Below, piece after piece: positions 8,447 to 16,982 of a stretch of 43,758 nt of DNA. Every line of letters starts with the position of its first letter. The stretch's first letter is position 1. The translations under genes were made by a program, and so were the position numbers. The DNA comes from an uncultured Chloroflexota bacterium (lineage in GTDB: Bacteria; Chloroflexota; Limnocylindria; Limnocylindrales; CSP1-4), in assembly GCA_903925955.1 (NCBI GenBank), contig CAIYHO010000135.1, positions 1 through 43,758 of the forward strand, written 5' to 3'. Below the pieces are notes generated by a model. It was not told the DNA's origin. It worked only from the letters and a program-made list of their open reading frames with translations, and searched no databases.

Positions 8447-8818
8447 GTGGAGCCGCTCGCCACAGGCAATTCGCTGGACTTCTCAGCGCCCCACGTCGTG
8501 GCCGTGGTGCTGGCTGCGGCAGTTATCGGGCTGATTGGCGTGGCCACTCGGCGCTTCCTGCTCGCGTCGGGCTATGAGCTTGCGGACCTGGGGCGCCAGC
8601 TTGCCCACTGGGTGGCCTTCCGCGTGCTTCGTCGCCGGACGCTCCCCGCATCGCCCTGGATCTGCGCTCGCTGTCTGTCGCACAACCCTCTGGGCGCGTC
8701 TGGGTGCTATCGCTGCAGCGCCTTGCGTGTGGACAGCGAGATGATGCCGCCCATTGGGGCCGAGGCACCGGCCGGACCGGGTGCCGGGAGATCGGTCAGG
8801 CACCGTCGCCGGAGCTGA
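8447..8818 (+). CDS. small membrane protein with RanBP2-type zinc finger
   Basis: A 123-residue protein of unknown role. Residues about 16-36 form one membrane helix (VVAVVLAAAVIGLIGVA). An amphipathic stretch follows, then a zinc finger WICARCLSHNPLGASGCYRC that exactly fits the RanBP2 pattern W-x-C-x2-C-x3-N-x6-C-x2-C. The tail is Pro/Ala/Arg-rich. GTG 8447 is the first plausible start after the preceding stop; an open frame extends upstream inside the flavodoxin gene but is an out-of-frame shadow. In eukaryotes this finger binds RNA or ubiquitin, and related single-finger domains occur in bacteria; function here is unknown. Start choice is uncertain. Confidence 0.62.
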   Translation: MEPLATGNSLDFSAPHVVAVVLAAAVIGLIGVATRRFLLASGYELADLGRQLAHWVAFRVLRRRTLPASPWICARCLSHNPLGASGCYRCSALRVDSEMMPPIGAEAPAGPGAGRSVRHRRRS

Positions 8819-8841
8819 CGGGAACACCCGTTGTGGCGCGC

Positions 8842-11430
8842 CTACGCGTTGGCGTCTGGTGCGCGCAGATCCGCCAGCCCAATGGCTTCCGGGGCATCGA
8901 GCGCCGCGCGGACGGCCTCGACGATCATGCGCCGCCGGTACGGCTTCTCAACGAGTGGCAGGCCCGACTCGATGACGCCCTCAAGGTCAACACCCGCATA
9001 GCCCGAGGCAAGCACGATGCGCAGGTCTGGGAGCTCCATGCGCGCACGCCGGGCCAGCTCAAAGCCGCCGTATGCACCCGGCATGATCACGTCCGTGAGC
9101 AGGAGCTGAGGCCGGACGGCGCGAACGATCTCCAGAGCCTCGGGGCCGGACGACGCGGTATGCACCTGATATCCCGCAGATCGCAGCCACGCGGACGCGA
9201 TATCGCGCAAACCGGACTCGTCGTCAACCACCACCACTCGCTCCGTCCCGGTCACCTTGACGGGGGCCGCAACCGGTGCCGGCGCAGGTACGTCGCCACG
9301 GGCCGGTGGCAGACGGAGTGTGACCGTGGTGCCCACGCCAACGGCAGAGTCAATGCTCACGCCGCCGCCAGACTGCGCCGCAAACCCCTGGACACTCGCG
9401 AGACCGAGGCCCGTCCCGCCGGCGCGGGTTGTGAAGAACGGATCAAAGGCGCGGGCGAGCACGTCAGGTGGCATTCCTGAGCCCGTGTCCGTCACCGCCA
9501 CCGAGCAGCCGCTTTCGTCGCGACGGCTGATGACGCGGACGACGCCGCCCGATGGCATGGCATGGGCGCTGTTGATCACCAGATTGAGAACCGCGTTGCC
9601 AAGCCCGCCCGGATCCAGATGGGCAAGGACGCGACCGGGCGCCAGGTCAAGAGCCACCGCGATCTCGCTGCCCGCGGCCTGCCGAAGCAGCGGGGCCACC
9701 TCCAAGATTGCCTCGTTGACGTCGATGTCGGCGGGCGCAAGCGCCTGGCGGCGGGCGACGGCAAGCAGCGCCTTGGTGATGTCCGTCCCCCGGACACCGG
9801 CGTTGATGGCCATGTCGAGCAGCGCCTGCACATCGGGCCGTTCCTCAAGGTCGTCGCGGGCGAGGTCCAGCGTGCCAACAATGATCCCAAGCAGGTTGTT
9901 GAAGTCGTGGGCGAGTCGACCTGTCAGGTCGCCGATTGCATCGCGGGCGCGAGCCCGCATCAACTCCTCGCGGGCCTGGCGGCGGTCGGTCACGTCGCGG
10001 ACGAAGCAGGCGACGCTCCAGCGTGCCGAGGTGGGCGAGACAGCCATCGTGACTTCGACTGGGACCGTTGTCCCGTCAGCACGCAGGCCGACGAGCTCAA
10101 GCGAAAGCGCCTCACCTTGACCGGGGAGGCCCGCGAGGATCCGTTCCATCCCGGCGGCTGACCTGTCGATGCCGGCGCCTGCCCGTGGCACAGACAACAG
10201 GGAGGAGACCTCACGGCCGATGGCCTCGTCCCGCCGCAGCCCGAAGAGGCGCAAGGCCTGGTCGCTCCAGTCCACAACCCGACCAAGCTCGTCAACTCCG
10301 ATAAACGCATCGGGCGACGCTGCCAGCACGCTCCGCAGCCGCGCAGCGGCCCTCCCCAGCGCGCCTTCAAAGCGCCGGCGCTGCAGGCCGTACAGGCCCA
10401 CGGACGCCGCAGCCGCTGCGGCGGTGAGCAGGATGGGCAGCGGGTTTGTCAGGAGGTGCGAGCCGTAGCTGGTGCCCGGGAGCAGCAGCAGAAGGAGACG
10501 CCGATTGCCGAAGGAGACGTCCTCGACAAGCGCCGAAGGGTCATCTGCCAGCGCAATCACGGGTGCATTCGTGTCTGTTGAGAACGTGTCGTGGCGCGCA
10601 GCAGCAAGCGCGGCGTCTGTGCGACCGGTGGTTCCCGACGGCCCAATGTCAAAGAGATAGACAGCGACATCCTCGCTTGCGAGACCAAGCGTTGCCCGGT
10701 CCAGAAGCTCCTGCGGCCGGTAGACCGTCACCGCCACGCCCAGGAATGACGCCCGGCGTTCAATAACTGTGGGCGGGACTGCGCCTCCGGCGTAGACCGG
10801 GACCATGAGCAGCACGCCGCGGCCACCAATGGCCAGGTCTAGCGGCGGGGTTGCGATGTAATGGCCCGTGTCCCTCGCAGTCTCGATGGCCACCCGCCGC
10901 GTGGCATCCGCCCCATAGTCCATGCCGATGACATCCTGGTTGTCTGCGAATGGCTCTGCGTAGACCACCGGGAAGTAGTCGGCTCGCTGGCCAACGGGGA
11001 CACGAGCGCCATCCGTACCGGACTCAACAACGGTGAAGTCAAGCGAGCCCGCAAACTGGATCTTCGCCTCGAACGTCGCCAGGCTTGCTGCGGGCACGGC
11101 GGGCACCCACTCCAGGGCAATGAGGAGGGCGTTGTCCAGCAGCGGCGCAGAGAACGCGTTGAAGCTTGCTCGCGTGACCACATCAGGGCCAAGTGTCGCG
11201 ATGAGCCCCGCTACTGCCACGGGCGGCACGGTGAGCCCCGTGCCAGCACGGTCGAGGAGCCCGGTTGTCACGGCAGCGTCCGCCGTCAGCCGTCCCCTCA
11301 CGGCACTGGCGTTGGCGTCCCCGGTGACACTCCACGAGCTGACTGCAGCCAGCACGATTGCCGCAATCGCGACGGCCAGCACGACGTCGCCCGTCGCCGG
11401 TCGAAACCGAAGCCAGCCAAGCGCTCTCAT
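8842..11430 (-). CDS. CHASE-PAS hybrid sensor histidine kinase with C-terminal receiver
   Basis: An 862-residue membrane sensor. Domains in order: helix (about 15-34); extracytoplasmic CHASE domain (about 85-235) with EWVPAVPAASLATFEAK, DYFPVVYAEP and ARDTGHYIATPPLDL; second helix (about 330-348); PAS (about 364-490); dimerisation/phosphoacceptor His508 in GRLAHDFNNLLG; HATPase with N box NLVINSAHAM, G1 DTGSGMP, F box FDPFFTT and G2 GGTGLGLASV; and a receiver (about 731-846) with acidic pair VVDDE, phosphoacceptor Asp780 and Lys829. CHASE domains bind small extracellular ligands. All catalytic residues look intact. It lies 37 nt downstream of the receiver-EAL gene on the same strand, so the pair probably works in one pathway. 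ATG 11430 is chosen because upstream residues are unlike the family. Confidence 0.9.
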   Translation of the reverse strand: MRALGWLRFRPATGDVVLAVAIAAIVLAAVSSWSVTGDANASAVRGRLTADAAVTTGLLDRAGTGLTVPPVAVAGLIATLGPDVVTRASFNAFSAPLLDNALLIALEWVPAVPAASLATFEAKIQFAGSLDFTVVESGTDGARVPVGQRADYFPVVYAEPFADNQDVIGMDYGADATRRVAIETARDTGHYIATPPLDLAIGGRGVLLMVPVYAGGAVPPTVIERRASFLGVAVTVYRPQELLDRATLGLASEDVAVYLFDIGPSGTTGRTDAALAAARHDTFSTDTNAPVIALADDPSALVEDVSFGNRRLLLLLLPGTSYGSHLLTNPLPILLTAAAAAASVGLYGLQRRRFEGALGRAAARLRSVLAASPDAFIGVDELGRVVDWSDQALRLFGLRRDEAIGREVSSLLSVPRAGAGIDRSAAGMERILAGLPGQGEALSLELVGLRADGTTVPVEVTMAVSPTSARWSVACFVRDVTDRRQAREELMRARARDAIGDLTGRLAHDFNNLLGIIVGTLDLARDDLEERPDVQALLDMAINAGVRGTDITKALLAVARRQALAPADIDVNEAILEVAPLLRQAAGSEIAVALDLAPGRVLAHLDPGGLGNAVLNLVINSAHAMPSGGVVRVISRRDESGCSVAVTDTGSGMPPDVLARAFDPFFTTRAGGTGLGLASVQGFAAQSGGGVSIDSAVGVGTTVTLRLPPARGDVPAPAPVAAPVKVTGTERVVVVDDESGLRDIASAWLRSAGYQVHTASSGPEALEIVRAVRPQLLLTDVIMPGAYGGFELARRARMELPDLRIVLASGYAGVDLEGVIESGLPLVEKPYRRRMIVEAVRAALDAPEAIGLADLRAPDANA

Positions 11431-11467
11431 CGGTCGATTACGGCTCGCCGGGCAGCCATGGTCCGGG

Positions 11468-12682
11468 TCATCCGGCGCTCCTGGCTGCGGCCATGTCGCC
11501 AAACTCGGCGGGCCACGTGGGACGCGCGATGAGATAGCCCTGCGCCACGTCGCACCCGGCCTCTCGCAGCCAGTCCATGATGCCCGGGTGGTCCACGCCT
11601 TCGGCCACGCAGCGGAGGCCGAGCGCGCGCGCAAGCGTGATGGACTGCGCGGCAATTGTGCGCGCCCAGGCATTCTCCCGGACCTCGCTCACAAAGCTGC
11701 GGTCAATCTTGAGCTCTGTGAAGGGGACCTGGTTCAGCCGGTCAAGGCTGGAGTGCCCGGTGCCAAAGTCGTCGATTGAGAGCTGGAAGCCGCGCATGCG
11801 GAGCCGGGTCAGTGTGCTGAGCGCTGCTGGCCCTGAGGCCGGCGCAACCTCGGTCACCTCAAGCACCACATCGGCGGGGTCAAGCTTCGCTGTCGCCACC
11901 GCGTCCACGATGAGCGCGGCCAGCCCCGGATCCGAGAGTGCAAGCGGGTGGACATTGATGGAGATGGTGAGGTTCTCACCCGCTCGGCGCTGAATGTCAA
12001 CCCACTCCCGGGCAGCGCGCCGGACGACAGCCCCAGTGAGGTCGGCCGCCAGGAGCTCGTCGTTCACGAGGGGCAGAAACTCAGCCGGCATGAGCAGGCC
12101 GCGCTCGGGGTGCTGCCAGCGGACGAGGGCCTCGGCGCCGATCCAGCGCCCTGTCTCCAGCGACACCTGGGGTTGGTACGCAAGGCTAAGCTCGTCGCGG
12201 ACCAGGGCGCGCATGAGTTCTTCGCGAGTGAGCGGCGCTCGCCCGTCGGTTTGCGCGGGCTTGGTGTCGCGCGCCACCGCCGGCACCCGGTCGCTGGGGC
12301 TGCCAAGGAGTTCCCGCAGTTCGGCCGCGCGGAATGGCTTATGGACTTGGCCAAGGACCGACAGTCCCAACTGATCGGCAACGCGCCGAGCACCCGCGAT
12401 GACACGCTCGTCCATCCCCGAGACGAGGATGATCTCCGGTGCGTGCCCGGCATCCGCGAGGCTGCGCAGCAACTCCACGCCGTCGGTGCCAGGCACCATC
12501 AGGTCAAGCGTCACGATGTCAACCGGGCCCTCAAGCGCTCGAGCGAAATCGGCAGCGGTTGTGACGAGTTGGGCTTCGTACCCTGCGCGGCGCGCAATCT
12601 CCACCACAATGCCGCCCATGACTGGGTCGTCATCGAGGGCGACCAGATTTGCTGTGGGGGGACGGATGTCGGCTGTGGTCAT
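11468..12682 (-). CDS. response regulator with EAL c-di-GMP phosphodiesterase output
   Basis: A 404-residue cytoplasmic protein. The receiver domain (about 12-125) has acidic residues LDDDP, phosphoacceptor Asp60 (IVTLD) and Lys115 (VHKPF). The EAL domain (about 150-395) hydrolyses cyclic di-GMP. Its catalytic set is visible: EAL at 184-186 (GAEALVRW), SINVHP, the LEVTE glutamate, SIDDFGTGHSS, LKIDRSF, VAEGVD and the QGYLIARP glutamine. No position looks degenerate, so an active phosphodiesterase is expected. It is the first gene of a two-gene unit with the CHASE kinase, its likely phosphodonor. There is no GGDEF domain in the window. Confidence 0.92.
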   Translation of the reverse strand: MTTADIRPPTANLVALDDDPVMGGIVVEIARRAGYEAQLVTTAADFARALEGPVDIVTLDLMVPGTDGVELLRSLADAGHAPEIILVSGMDERVIAGARRVADQLGLSVLGQVHKPFRAAELRELLGSPSDRVPAVARDTKPAQTDGRAPLTREELMRALVRDELSLAYQPQVSLETGRWIGAEALVRWQHPERGLLMPAEFLPLVNDELLAADLTGAVVRRAAREWVDIQRRAGENLTISINVHPLALSDPGLAALIVDAVATAKLDPADVVLEVTEVAPASGPAALSTLTRLRMRGFQLSIDDFGTGHSSLDRLNQVPFTELKIDRSFVSEVRENAWARTIAAQSITLARALGLRCVAEGVDHPGIMDWLREAGCDVAQGYLIARPTWPAEFGDMAAARSAG

Positions 12683-12961
12683 GCGATCTGGTGGTAACTC
12701 GTTCGCCCAACGGTGGAAGTGGTGACCTCACGGTAGGCCCGCGCGGCCCGCGCGGCTAGGCCGGGACGGACCAACCCGCTGTGGTATTGCGCGCCACCCC
12801 CTCACTCGTCTTCCTACATTCCGTAGGGAATAACCGGCGTCCCCGCCGGAAGCCACAACTCCGTTTGCCCCGCTGATCTGACGGCGACGTGCCTGGCGCA
12901 GGTCCAGCATGGGTACCAGCCGGACGTGCGCCTCCTTGGCGTCGGCGGATGGGACAGTTGC
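12683..12961. promoter_or_regulatory. divergent intergenic region between signalling pair and exported-protein cluster
   Basis: About 280 bp between the minus-strand signalling genes and the plus-strand exported-protein genes. It holds two inverted repeats: CCTAC-ATTCC-GTAGG (12813-12827) and CCGGCG-TCCC-CGCCGG (12834-12849). They are only 6 nt apart and could be operator or leader structures. No known riboswitch was recognised; GEMM-type c-di-GMP aptamer sequences were looked for and not seen. Confidence 0.4.
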
Positions 12962-13447
12962 ATGAACGACCAGATTGAACCCGAGAAGGGCCAGCAGAGC
13001 CAGACCCGCCGGACGCTCTTGACGGGCGCCCTCGGCGCGGCGGCTGCGTGGGGCGCTGGGCTATTCGCCTTTGCTGCTCCTGTGGCTGCGGCGACTGCAG
13101 TGAACTTGGGGGTTGCCAACTCGGCAACCGCCACAACGTCGATCACGACCACGGTCGGCACCGGCCTGGCCGGCACCGGCCCCATCGGCATCAGCGGTAC
13201 CGCCAAGGGCACGGCTACCACCGCGGCTGGTGTGTATGGCGTGAGTGCGTCAACTGCAAACTATGGTGTCTATTCGTCGGGCAAGCTTGGCGTTGTGGGT
13301 CCCATCGAAATGTCGGTGCTCACCATCACGAACTACGCCGGGCCGGTAGCGGGCAAGGCATTCCTGTACGTCAAGACCAACGGGGCCATCACCGAGTTGC
13401 ACGTGAGGTTCCCGTCCGGCATCGACAAGATCATCACGTCGGGCTAA
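12962..13447 (+). CDS. small twin-arginine exported protein, family member 1
   Basis: A 161-residue protein with a Tat-type signal: TRRTLLTGALGAAAAWGAGL, cleavage probably near PVAAA (about residue 42). The mature part has Thr/Ala/Gly-rich segments (TATTSITTTVGTGLAGTG, GTAKGTATTAAGVYGVSAST) with GVYGV-like units that resemble repetitive beta-rich surface or fibre proteins. It ends in a conserved module LYVKTNGAITELHVRFPSG followed by IDKIITSG. No enzymatic motif is visible. It is first of three tandem related genes. ATG 12962 puts the RR motif at residue 16; an earlier in-frame GTG at 12926 would add 12 residues. Probably extracellular or surface-located; function unknown. Confidence 0.78.
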   Translation: MNDQIEPEKGQQSQTRRTLLTGALGAAAAWGAGLFAFAAPVAAATAVNLGVANSATATTSITTTVGTGLAGTGPIGISGTAKGTATTAAGVYGVSASTANYGVYSSGKLGVVGPIEMSVLTITNYAGPVAGKAFLYVKTNGAITELHVRFPSGIDKIITSG

Positions 13448-13450
13448 ATC

Positions 13451-13693
13451 GTGAACACCGCCGCGGACCGAGCCTGTTGGCCAGGTACCGCCATCAGTCC
13501 TAGCCGCCGCCGGTGGGCCTCGCCGCTGGCCCTGTTGCGTGGCCTGAGCCACCGTGTCGCTGGCGCCGAGGTTGCCGTTCAGGCGAGTCACCCCGCCGAT
13601 GCGTCCCAGTTGTACATCAGCAACACGAATGCGTTGGCCGAGGTTCGCCTGCGGCTTCCATCAGGAGTAGACCTCCTGATTGCGCGCGGGTGA
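13451..13693 (+). CDS. truncated family member 2 carrying only the C-terminal module
   Basis: An 80-residue frame starting with GTG 3 nt after the previous stop. Its last 27 residues (LYISNTNALAEVRLRLPSG then VDLLIARG) align with the C-terminal module of both neighbours (LYVKTNGAITELHVRFPSG, LYAKTNLKVTELHVKFPSG). The N-terminal half is Arg-rich, has no signal peptide and lacks the Thr/Gly-rich segments. It is probably a decayed or rearranged copy; a short functional protein is possible because the frame is open and its TGA overlaps the next GTG. Confidence 0.5.
   Translation: MNTAADRACWPGTAISPSRRRWASPLALLRGLSHRVAGAEVAVQASHPADASQLYISNTNALAEVRLRLPSGVDLLIARG
13660..13680 (+). repeat. perfect 8-bp inverted repeat
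   Basis: ATCAGGAG-TAGAC-CTCCTGAT: 8-bp stem, 5-nt loop, ending 9 nt before the GTG of family member 3. The left arm holds an AGGAG ribosome-binding-like sequence that would be buried in the stem. Confidence 0.7.
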
Positions 13694-14175
13694 AGGGGAT
13701 GGACGCCTCCGCGCCAACAACCGGCACAGGTGGACGCCGCAACGCCCTGGCGGTGATTGCGGGCAGCATCCTTGCCATGCTTGGCCTAGCCAAGACAGCG
13801 TCGGCGGCCAAGGCGGCTAGCGCCGTGATACTGGGTGCAGCCAACAAGGCCACTGCCACCACATCAATCACCACCACCGCCGGCGTCGGCCTTGCGGGCA
13901 CGGGTGTCACGTACGGCGTGTCGGGCACGGCCGTTGGCACCGCCACCACGGCAACGGGCGTCTTGGGCACGGCCAAGGACACCACCGGGTATGGCGTCAT
14001 GTCCAACGGCAGGCTGGGGGTGAAGGGACCCGTCGAACTGGCCGTGGTCACCGTCACCTCGTACGCAGGCCCCGCCGCTGGCAAGGCGTATCTCTACGCC
14101 AAAACCAATCTCAAGGTCACGGAGCTGCACGTGAAGTTCCCGTCTGGCAAAGACGTGGTGATCACCAGCGGCTGA
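13690..14175 (+). CDS. small twin-arginine exported protein, family member 3
   Basis: 161 residues from GTG 13690, exactly the length of family member 1, which supports this start; its GTGA overlaps the previous stop. An ATG 9 nt later is the alternative. The signal has twin arginines (GRRNALAVIAGSILAMLGLA) and likely cleavage after TASA. The mature part shares TATTSITTTAGVGLAGTG, a GTAVGTATTATGVLGTA unit, YGVMSNGRLGVKGPVELAVVTVTSYAGPAAGKA and the end module LYAKTNLKVTELHVKFPSG with member 1. No catalytic motif is seen. Together the cluster looks like a tandem duplication of a secreted structural or binding protein. Confidence 0.78.
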   Translation: MKGMDASAPTTGTGGRRNALAVIAGSILAMLGLAKTASAAKAASAVILGAANKATATTSITTTAGVGLAGTGVTYGVSGTAVGTATTATGVLGTAKDTTGYGVMSNGRLGVKGPVELAVVTVTSYAGPAAGKAYLYAKTNLKVTELHVKFPSGKDVVITSG

Positions 14176-14212
14176 GGACGCCCCCCACGGGGGCAGGTCT
14201 TGCCCGGGCGGC

Positions 14213-14218
14213 TAGTAT
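14213..14218 (+). promoter_or_regulatory. -10-like box TAGTAT, leaderless start
   Basis: TAGTAT preceded by GC lies exactly 6 nt before the ATG at 14225, leaving no room for a ribosome-binding site. Confidence 0.5.
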
Positions 14219-14224
14219 CCGGGC

Positions 14225-16330
14225 ATGGCCCACGCGGATCCTCCCCTCCACCCCGCCAACCGGCTCGCCGGCGAGACCAGCCCGTACCTGCTCCAGCATG
14301 CCCGCAACCCGGTTGACTGGTATCCATGGGGCTCCGAAGCGCTTGCGCGCGCCGTGGCGCTGGATCGGCCAATCATGCTGTCAATTGGCTATGCGGCTTG
14401 CCATTGGTGTCACGTCATGGAGCGCGAGTCCTTTGAGGACCTGGACACGGCCCGGGTCCTGAACGAGGGCTTCGTCCCGATCAAGGTGGACCGCGAGGAG
14501 CGCCCGGACCTGGACCAGCTCTACATGGGCGCCGTGCAGGCCCTCACAGGCCGAGGCGGCTGGCCGCTCACCCTCTTCCTCACGCCAGATGGTCGCCCCT
14601 TCTACGGGGGCACGTACTTCCCGCCGGTGCCTCGCCACGGGATGCCGGCGTTTACGGCGGTGCTTGGCGCCGTGCTGCACGCCTGGAGTGGTGACCGTGC
14701 CCGGGTGGCACAGACTGCCGCCGCCGTTGCAGAGGCGCTGGCGGAGGCGCCGGCCACGGGCGCCGCGGCTGCCGGGCTGCCGGGGCCATCGTTGCTGGCT
14801 GATGCGGCGGATGCAGTTGTGGCTGCCTTTGACGGGGTTGGCGGCGGCTGGGGCCGCGCTCCCAAGTTCCCGCAGCCCATGCTGGTGGAGTTCCTGTTGC
14901 GCCGCCACGTTGCCACCGGTGATCCGCGGCTGCTTGCAGTGGCGCGCCGGACGCTTGACGCCATGGCGGCGGGCGGCATCCGGGACCAGTTGGGCGGCGG
15001 ATTCCACCGTTACGCCACGGACGCGGCCTGGCTGGTCCCGCACTTCGAACAGATGCTGTACGACAACGCGCAGCTGGCCCGCGCGTACCTCCACGCCTGG
15101 GCGCTGACGGGCAACGCCGCCTACCTTGACGTGGCCACGGGCGTGCTGGACGCGCTGCTGCGTGACTTCCGGACACCGGGTGGCGGGTTCGCGGCAAGTC
15201 TTGACGCCGACACCGCGGGCGTTGAGGGCCTCACCTACACGTGGCCCGCGGGCGAAGTCACCGAGCTGCTGGGTGATGACGCGCCGCTGTTTGAGGCGGC
15301 CTATGGCGTGACGGACGCGGGAAACTGGGAGGGCGTCTCCATCCTGTCGCGGGTGACAGACGACCGCGTGCTGGCGGGGCAGTTTGGCTTGCCGGAGCCG
15401 GTGGTGGTATCCCGTTTGGCCAACGCCCGGCTGCGGCTGCTTGAGGCGCGGGCACTGCGTCCCCAGCCGGCGCGCGACGACAAGGTGCTGGCCGCGTGGA
15501 ATGGCCTTGTCATTGGGGCACTGGCCGACGCCGCCAGGGCCATCGACGCCGGGGCGCCCGGGCTTCCCGGAATGGCCGCTCGGGCGGTGGACTACCGGGC
15601 GGCGGCCGTTGCCGCGGCGACGGACGTTCTGGGCGGGTTGCGAGTGGCGCCGGGACGACTGCGGCGCTCGTGGAAGGACGGGCGAGCCACGGCGGACGGC
15701 GTGCTGGAGGACTACGCGGACCTTGCCGAGGGTCTGCTGGCGCTCTTTGAGGCAACCGGCGAGGATCGCTGGTACAGCGAAGCGGTGACGCTGGCGGACG
15801 CGATGCTCGAGCGCTTCGGCGACCCGACGGGTGGCTTCTTCGACACCGCAGTTGATGCGGAGGCCCTGGTGGTTCGCCCGAAGGACGCGCAGGACAACGC
15901 CGTCCCGTCAGGCGGGGCGATGGCGGCCGCGGTGCTGCTCAAGCTGGCCGCACTCACCGGTGAGCCGAGTTACCAGGCGGCGGCCGAGCGGTCCATCGGC
16001 TCGGTGTCGGTGCTGATGGCGCGCTTCCCGATGGCAGCCGGTCAGTGGCTGGGCGTCCTGGAGGCGGCGCACCACGGGCTGGCCGAAGTGGCGATCACGG
16101 GCGACGCTCAGGACGAGGCGACGGCGCGTCTCGTGCGGGCGGCCAACCACGGGTACCACCCGTTCCGGGTGCTGGCGTTTGGAGGGTCTCCCGCAACAAG
16201 CGCGGTCCCGCTGCTGCGCGATCGGTTCATGCTCAACGGGCGACCAACAGCGTTTGTGTGCCGCAACTTCGCCTGTCGCCAGCCCGTGCACGAGCCGGAG
16301 GCGCTGGACGCGCTGCTCGCGGGCACGTAG
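14225..16330 (+). CDS. DUF255 thioredoxin-domain protein (YyaL/SPATA20 family)
   Basis: A 701-residue cytoplasmic protein, normal length for the family. Residues about 10-170 are the thioredoxin-like DUF255 domain: [35 protein letters not shown] with the CHWC motif at 59-62, [15 protein letters not shown], and [20 protein letters not shown]. The rest is an alpha/alpha-toroid related to glycoside hydrolases and N-acylglucosamine 2-epimerases ([53 protein letters not shown]). The family is widespread but its reaction is not established; a redox role and sugar binding are inferred from folds. It sits alone after the exported-protein cluster. Confidence 0.92.
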   Translation: MAHADPPLHPANRLAGETSPYLLQHARNPVDWYPWGSEALARAVALDRPIMLSIGYAACHWCHVMERESFEDLDTARVLNEGFVPIKVDREERPDLDQLYMGAVQALTGRGGWPLTLFLTPDGRPFYGGTYFPPVPRHGMPAFTAVLGAVLHAWSGDRARVAQTAAAVAEALAEAPATGAAAAGLPGPSLLADAADAVVAAFDGVGGGWGRAPKFPQPMLVEFLLRRHVATGDPRLLAVARRTLDAMAAGGIRDQLGGGFHRYATDAAWLVPHFEQMLYDNAQLARAYLHAWALTGNAAYLDVATGVLDALLRDFRTPGGGFAASLDADTAGVEGLTYTWPAGEVTELLGDDAPLFEAAYGVTDAGNWEGVSILSRVTDDRVLAGQFGLPEPVVVSRLANARLRLLEARALRPQPARDDKVLAAWNGLVIGALADAARAIDAGAPGLPGMAARAVDYRAAAVAAATDVLGGLRVAPGRLRRSWKDGRATADGVLEDYADLAEGLLALFEATGEDRWYSEAVTLADAMLERFGDPTGGFFDTAVDAEALVVRPKDAQDNAVPSGGAMAAAVLLKLAALTGEPSYQAAAERSIGSVSVLMARFPMAAGQWLGVLEAAHHGLAEVAITGDAQDEATARLVRAANHGYHPFRVLAFGGSPATSAVPLLRDRFMLNGRPTAFVCRNFACRQPVHEPEALDALLAGT

Positions 16331-16360
16331 CCCGGGGCGGGATCTCGGGCCAGCCTCAGA

Positions 16361-16549
16361 TCAGGCCTGCGTCTCGTCCTTGTCGCCCTTGCGCTCGGCG
16401 GCGTCCTGCTTCATCCCGTCGATTTCCTTGCGGGCCTCCTTGACGCCCTGGCCAAAGGCCTTGCCGAGGATCGGCAGCGTCTTGGGGCCGCGCCAGACAA
16501 GCACGGCGACGAGGATGATGACGAGGAGCAGCATCATGTCAGTAGGCAT
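16361..16549 (-). CDS. tatA: twin-arginine translocase subunit TatA/Hcf106
   Basis: A 62-residue protein: one membrane helix (about residues 5-19, MMLLLVIILVAVLVW), the family hinge R-G-P-K, an amphipathic helix LPILGKAFGQGVKEARKEIDGMKQ in two halves, and a charged tail. This is the short TatA form that makes the Tat pore. The hinge more often reads FGPKKLP, so WRGPKTLP is a mild variant. No tatB or tatC is adjacent. The window encodes two Tat substrates 2-3 kb away. The ATG at 16549 has a TACCAT box 6 nt upstream. Confidence 0.87.
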   Translation of the reverse strand: MPTDMMLLLVIILVAVLVWRGPKTLPILGKAFGQGVKEARKEIDGMKQDAAERKGDKDETQA

Positions 16550-16555
16550 GCGCGG

Positions 16556-16561
16556 ATGGTA
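16556..16561 (-). promoter_or_regulatory. -10-like box TACCAT, leaderless start of tatA
   Basis: On the minus strand GCTACCAT is followed by 6 nt and the tatA ATG, so the transcript would start at the initiation codon. Confidence 0.5.
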
Positions 16562-16967
16562 GCAGCGGCGTGGCGGGAGGGGGCCGCAGGTCCCGGGCCA
16601 TTGACGTGCCGGAGACCCTGCCGAAGGGCCCTGCGCGTCCCCGATCAACGGGCAACGCGGCCCGCGCGCAACCAGGGGTCCGGACGGCACACTGACAACA
16701 GGCTCAGAACAGACGGGATGCGCGAGCAGCCCGGATGCCGGAGCCGGCCTCGCACACTACCGCCTGGACCTGGCAGGGTCCAGGCATCGGTCGGGGAGGA
16801 CCCACCTCCACCTCGGCCACCAGATCGCACCGCTGCAGGGCGTCGGCTTCCGGCCTCCTCCCTCCCCCTCCACCGGGGGCTGACGCAGCAGCGGCTCCCA
16901 AATCGGCGGGCTACCCGGCTCGCCGATTGCGATTCCCGGGGACAATCGCGGGGCCGCCGGGCGCGCC
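16562..16967. other. long intergenic region between tatA and lhr
   Basis: About 400 bp between two divergent genes, well beyond promoter needs. It contains a perfect hairpin CCTGGACC-TGGCAG-GGTCCAGG (16763-16784) and other GC-rich inverted segments. No SRP RNA, RNase P, tmRNA or riboswitch core was recognised, and no frame has a convincing protein. A noncoding RNA remains possible. Confidence 0.4.
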
Positions 16968-16973
16968 TATACT
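16968..16973 (+). promoter_or_regulatory. -10-like box TATACT before lhr
   Basis: TATACT lies 9 nt before the GTG start at 16983, implying a 5-prime leader of at most a few nucleotides. Confidence 0.55.
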
Positions 16974-16982
16974 CGCGATCCC

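Noticed and set aside
16562-16967. SRP RNA, RNase P RNA or tmRNA
   Set aside because: The conserved cores of these RNAs (for example the SRP GGAA apical loop with AGCAGC) were looked for on both strands and not found.
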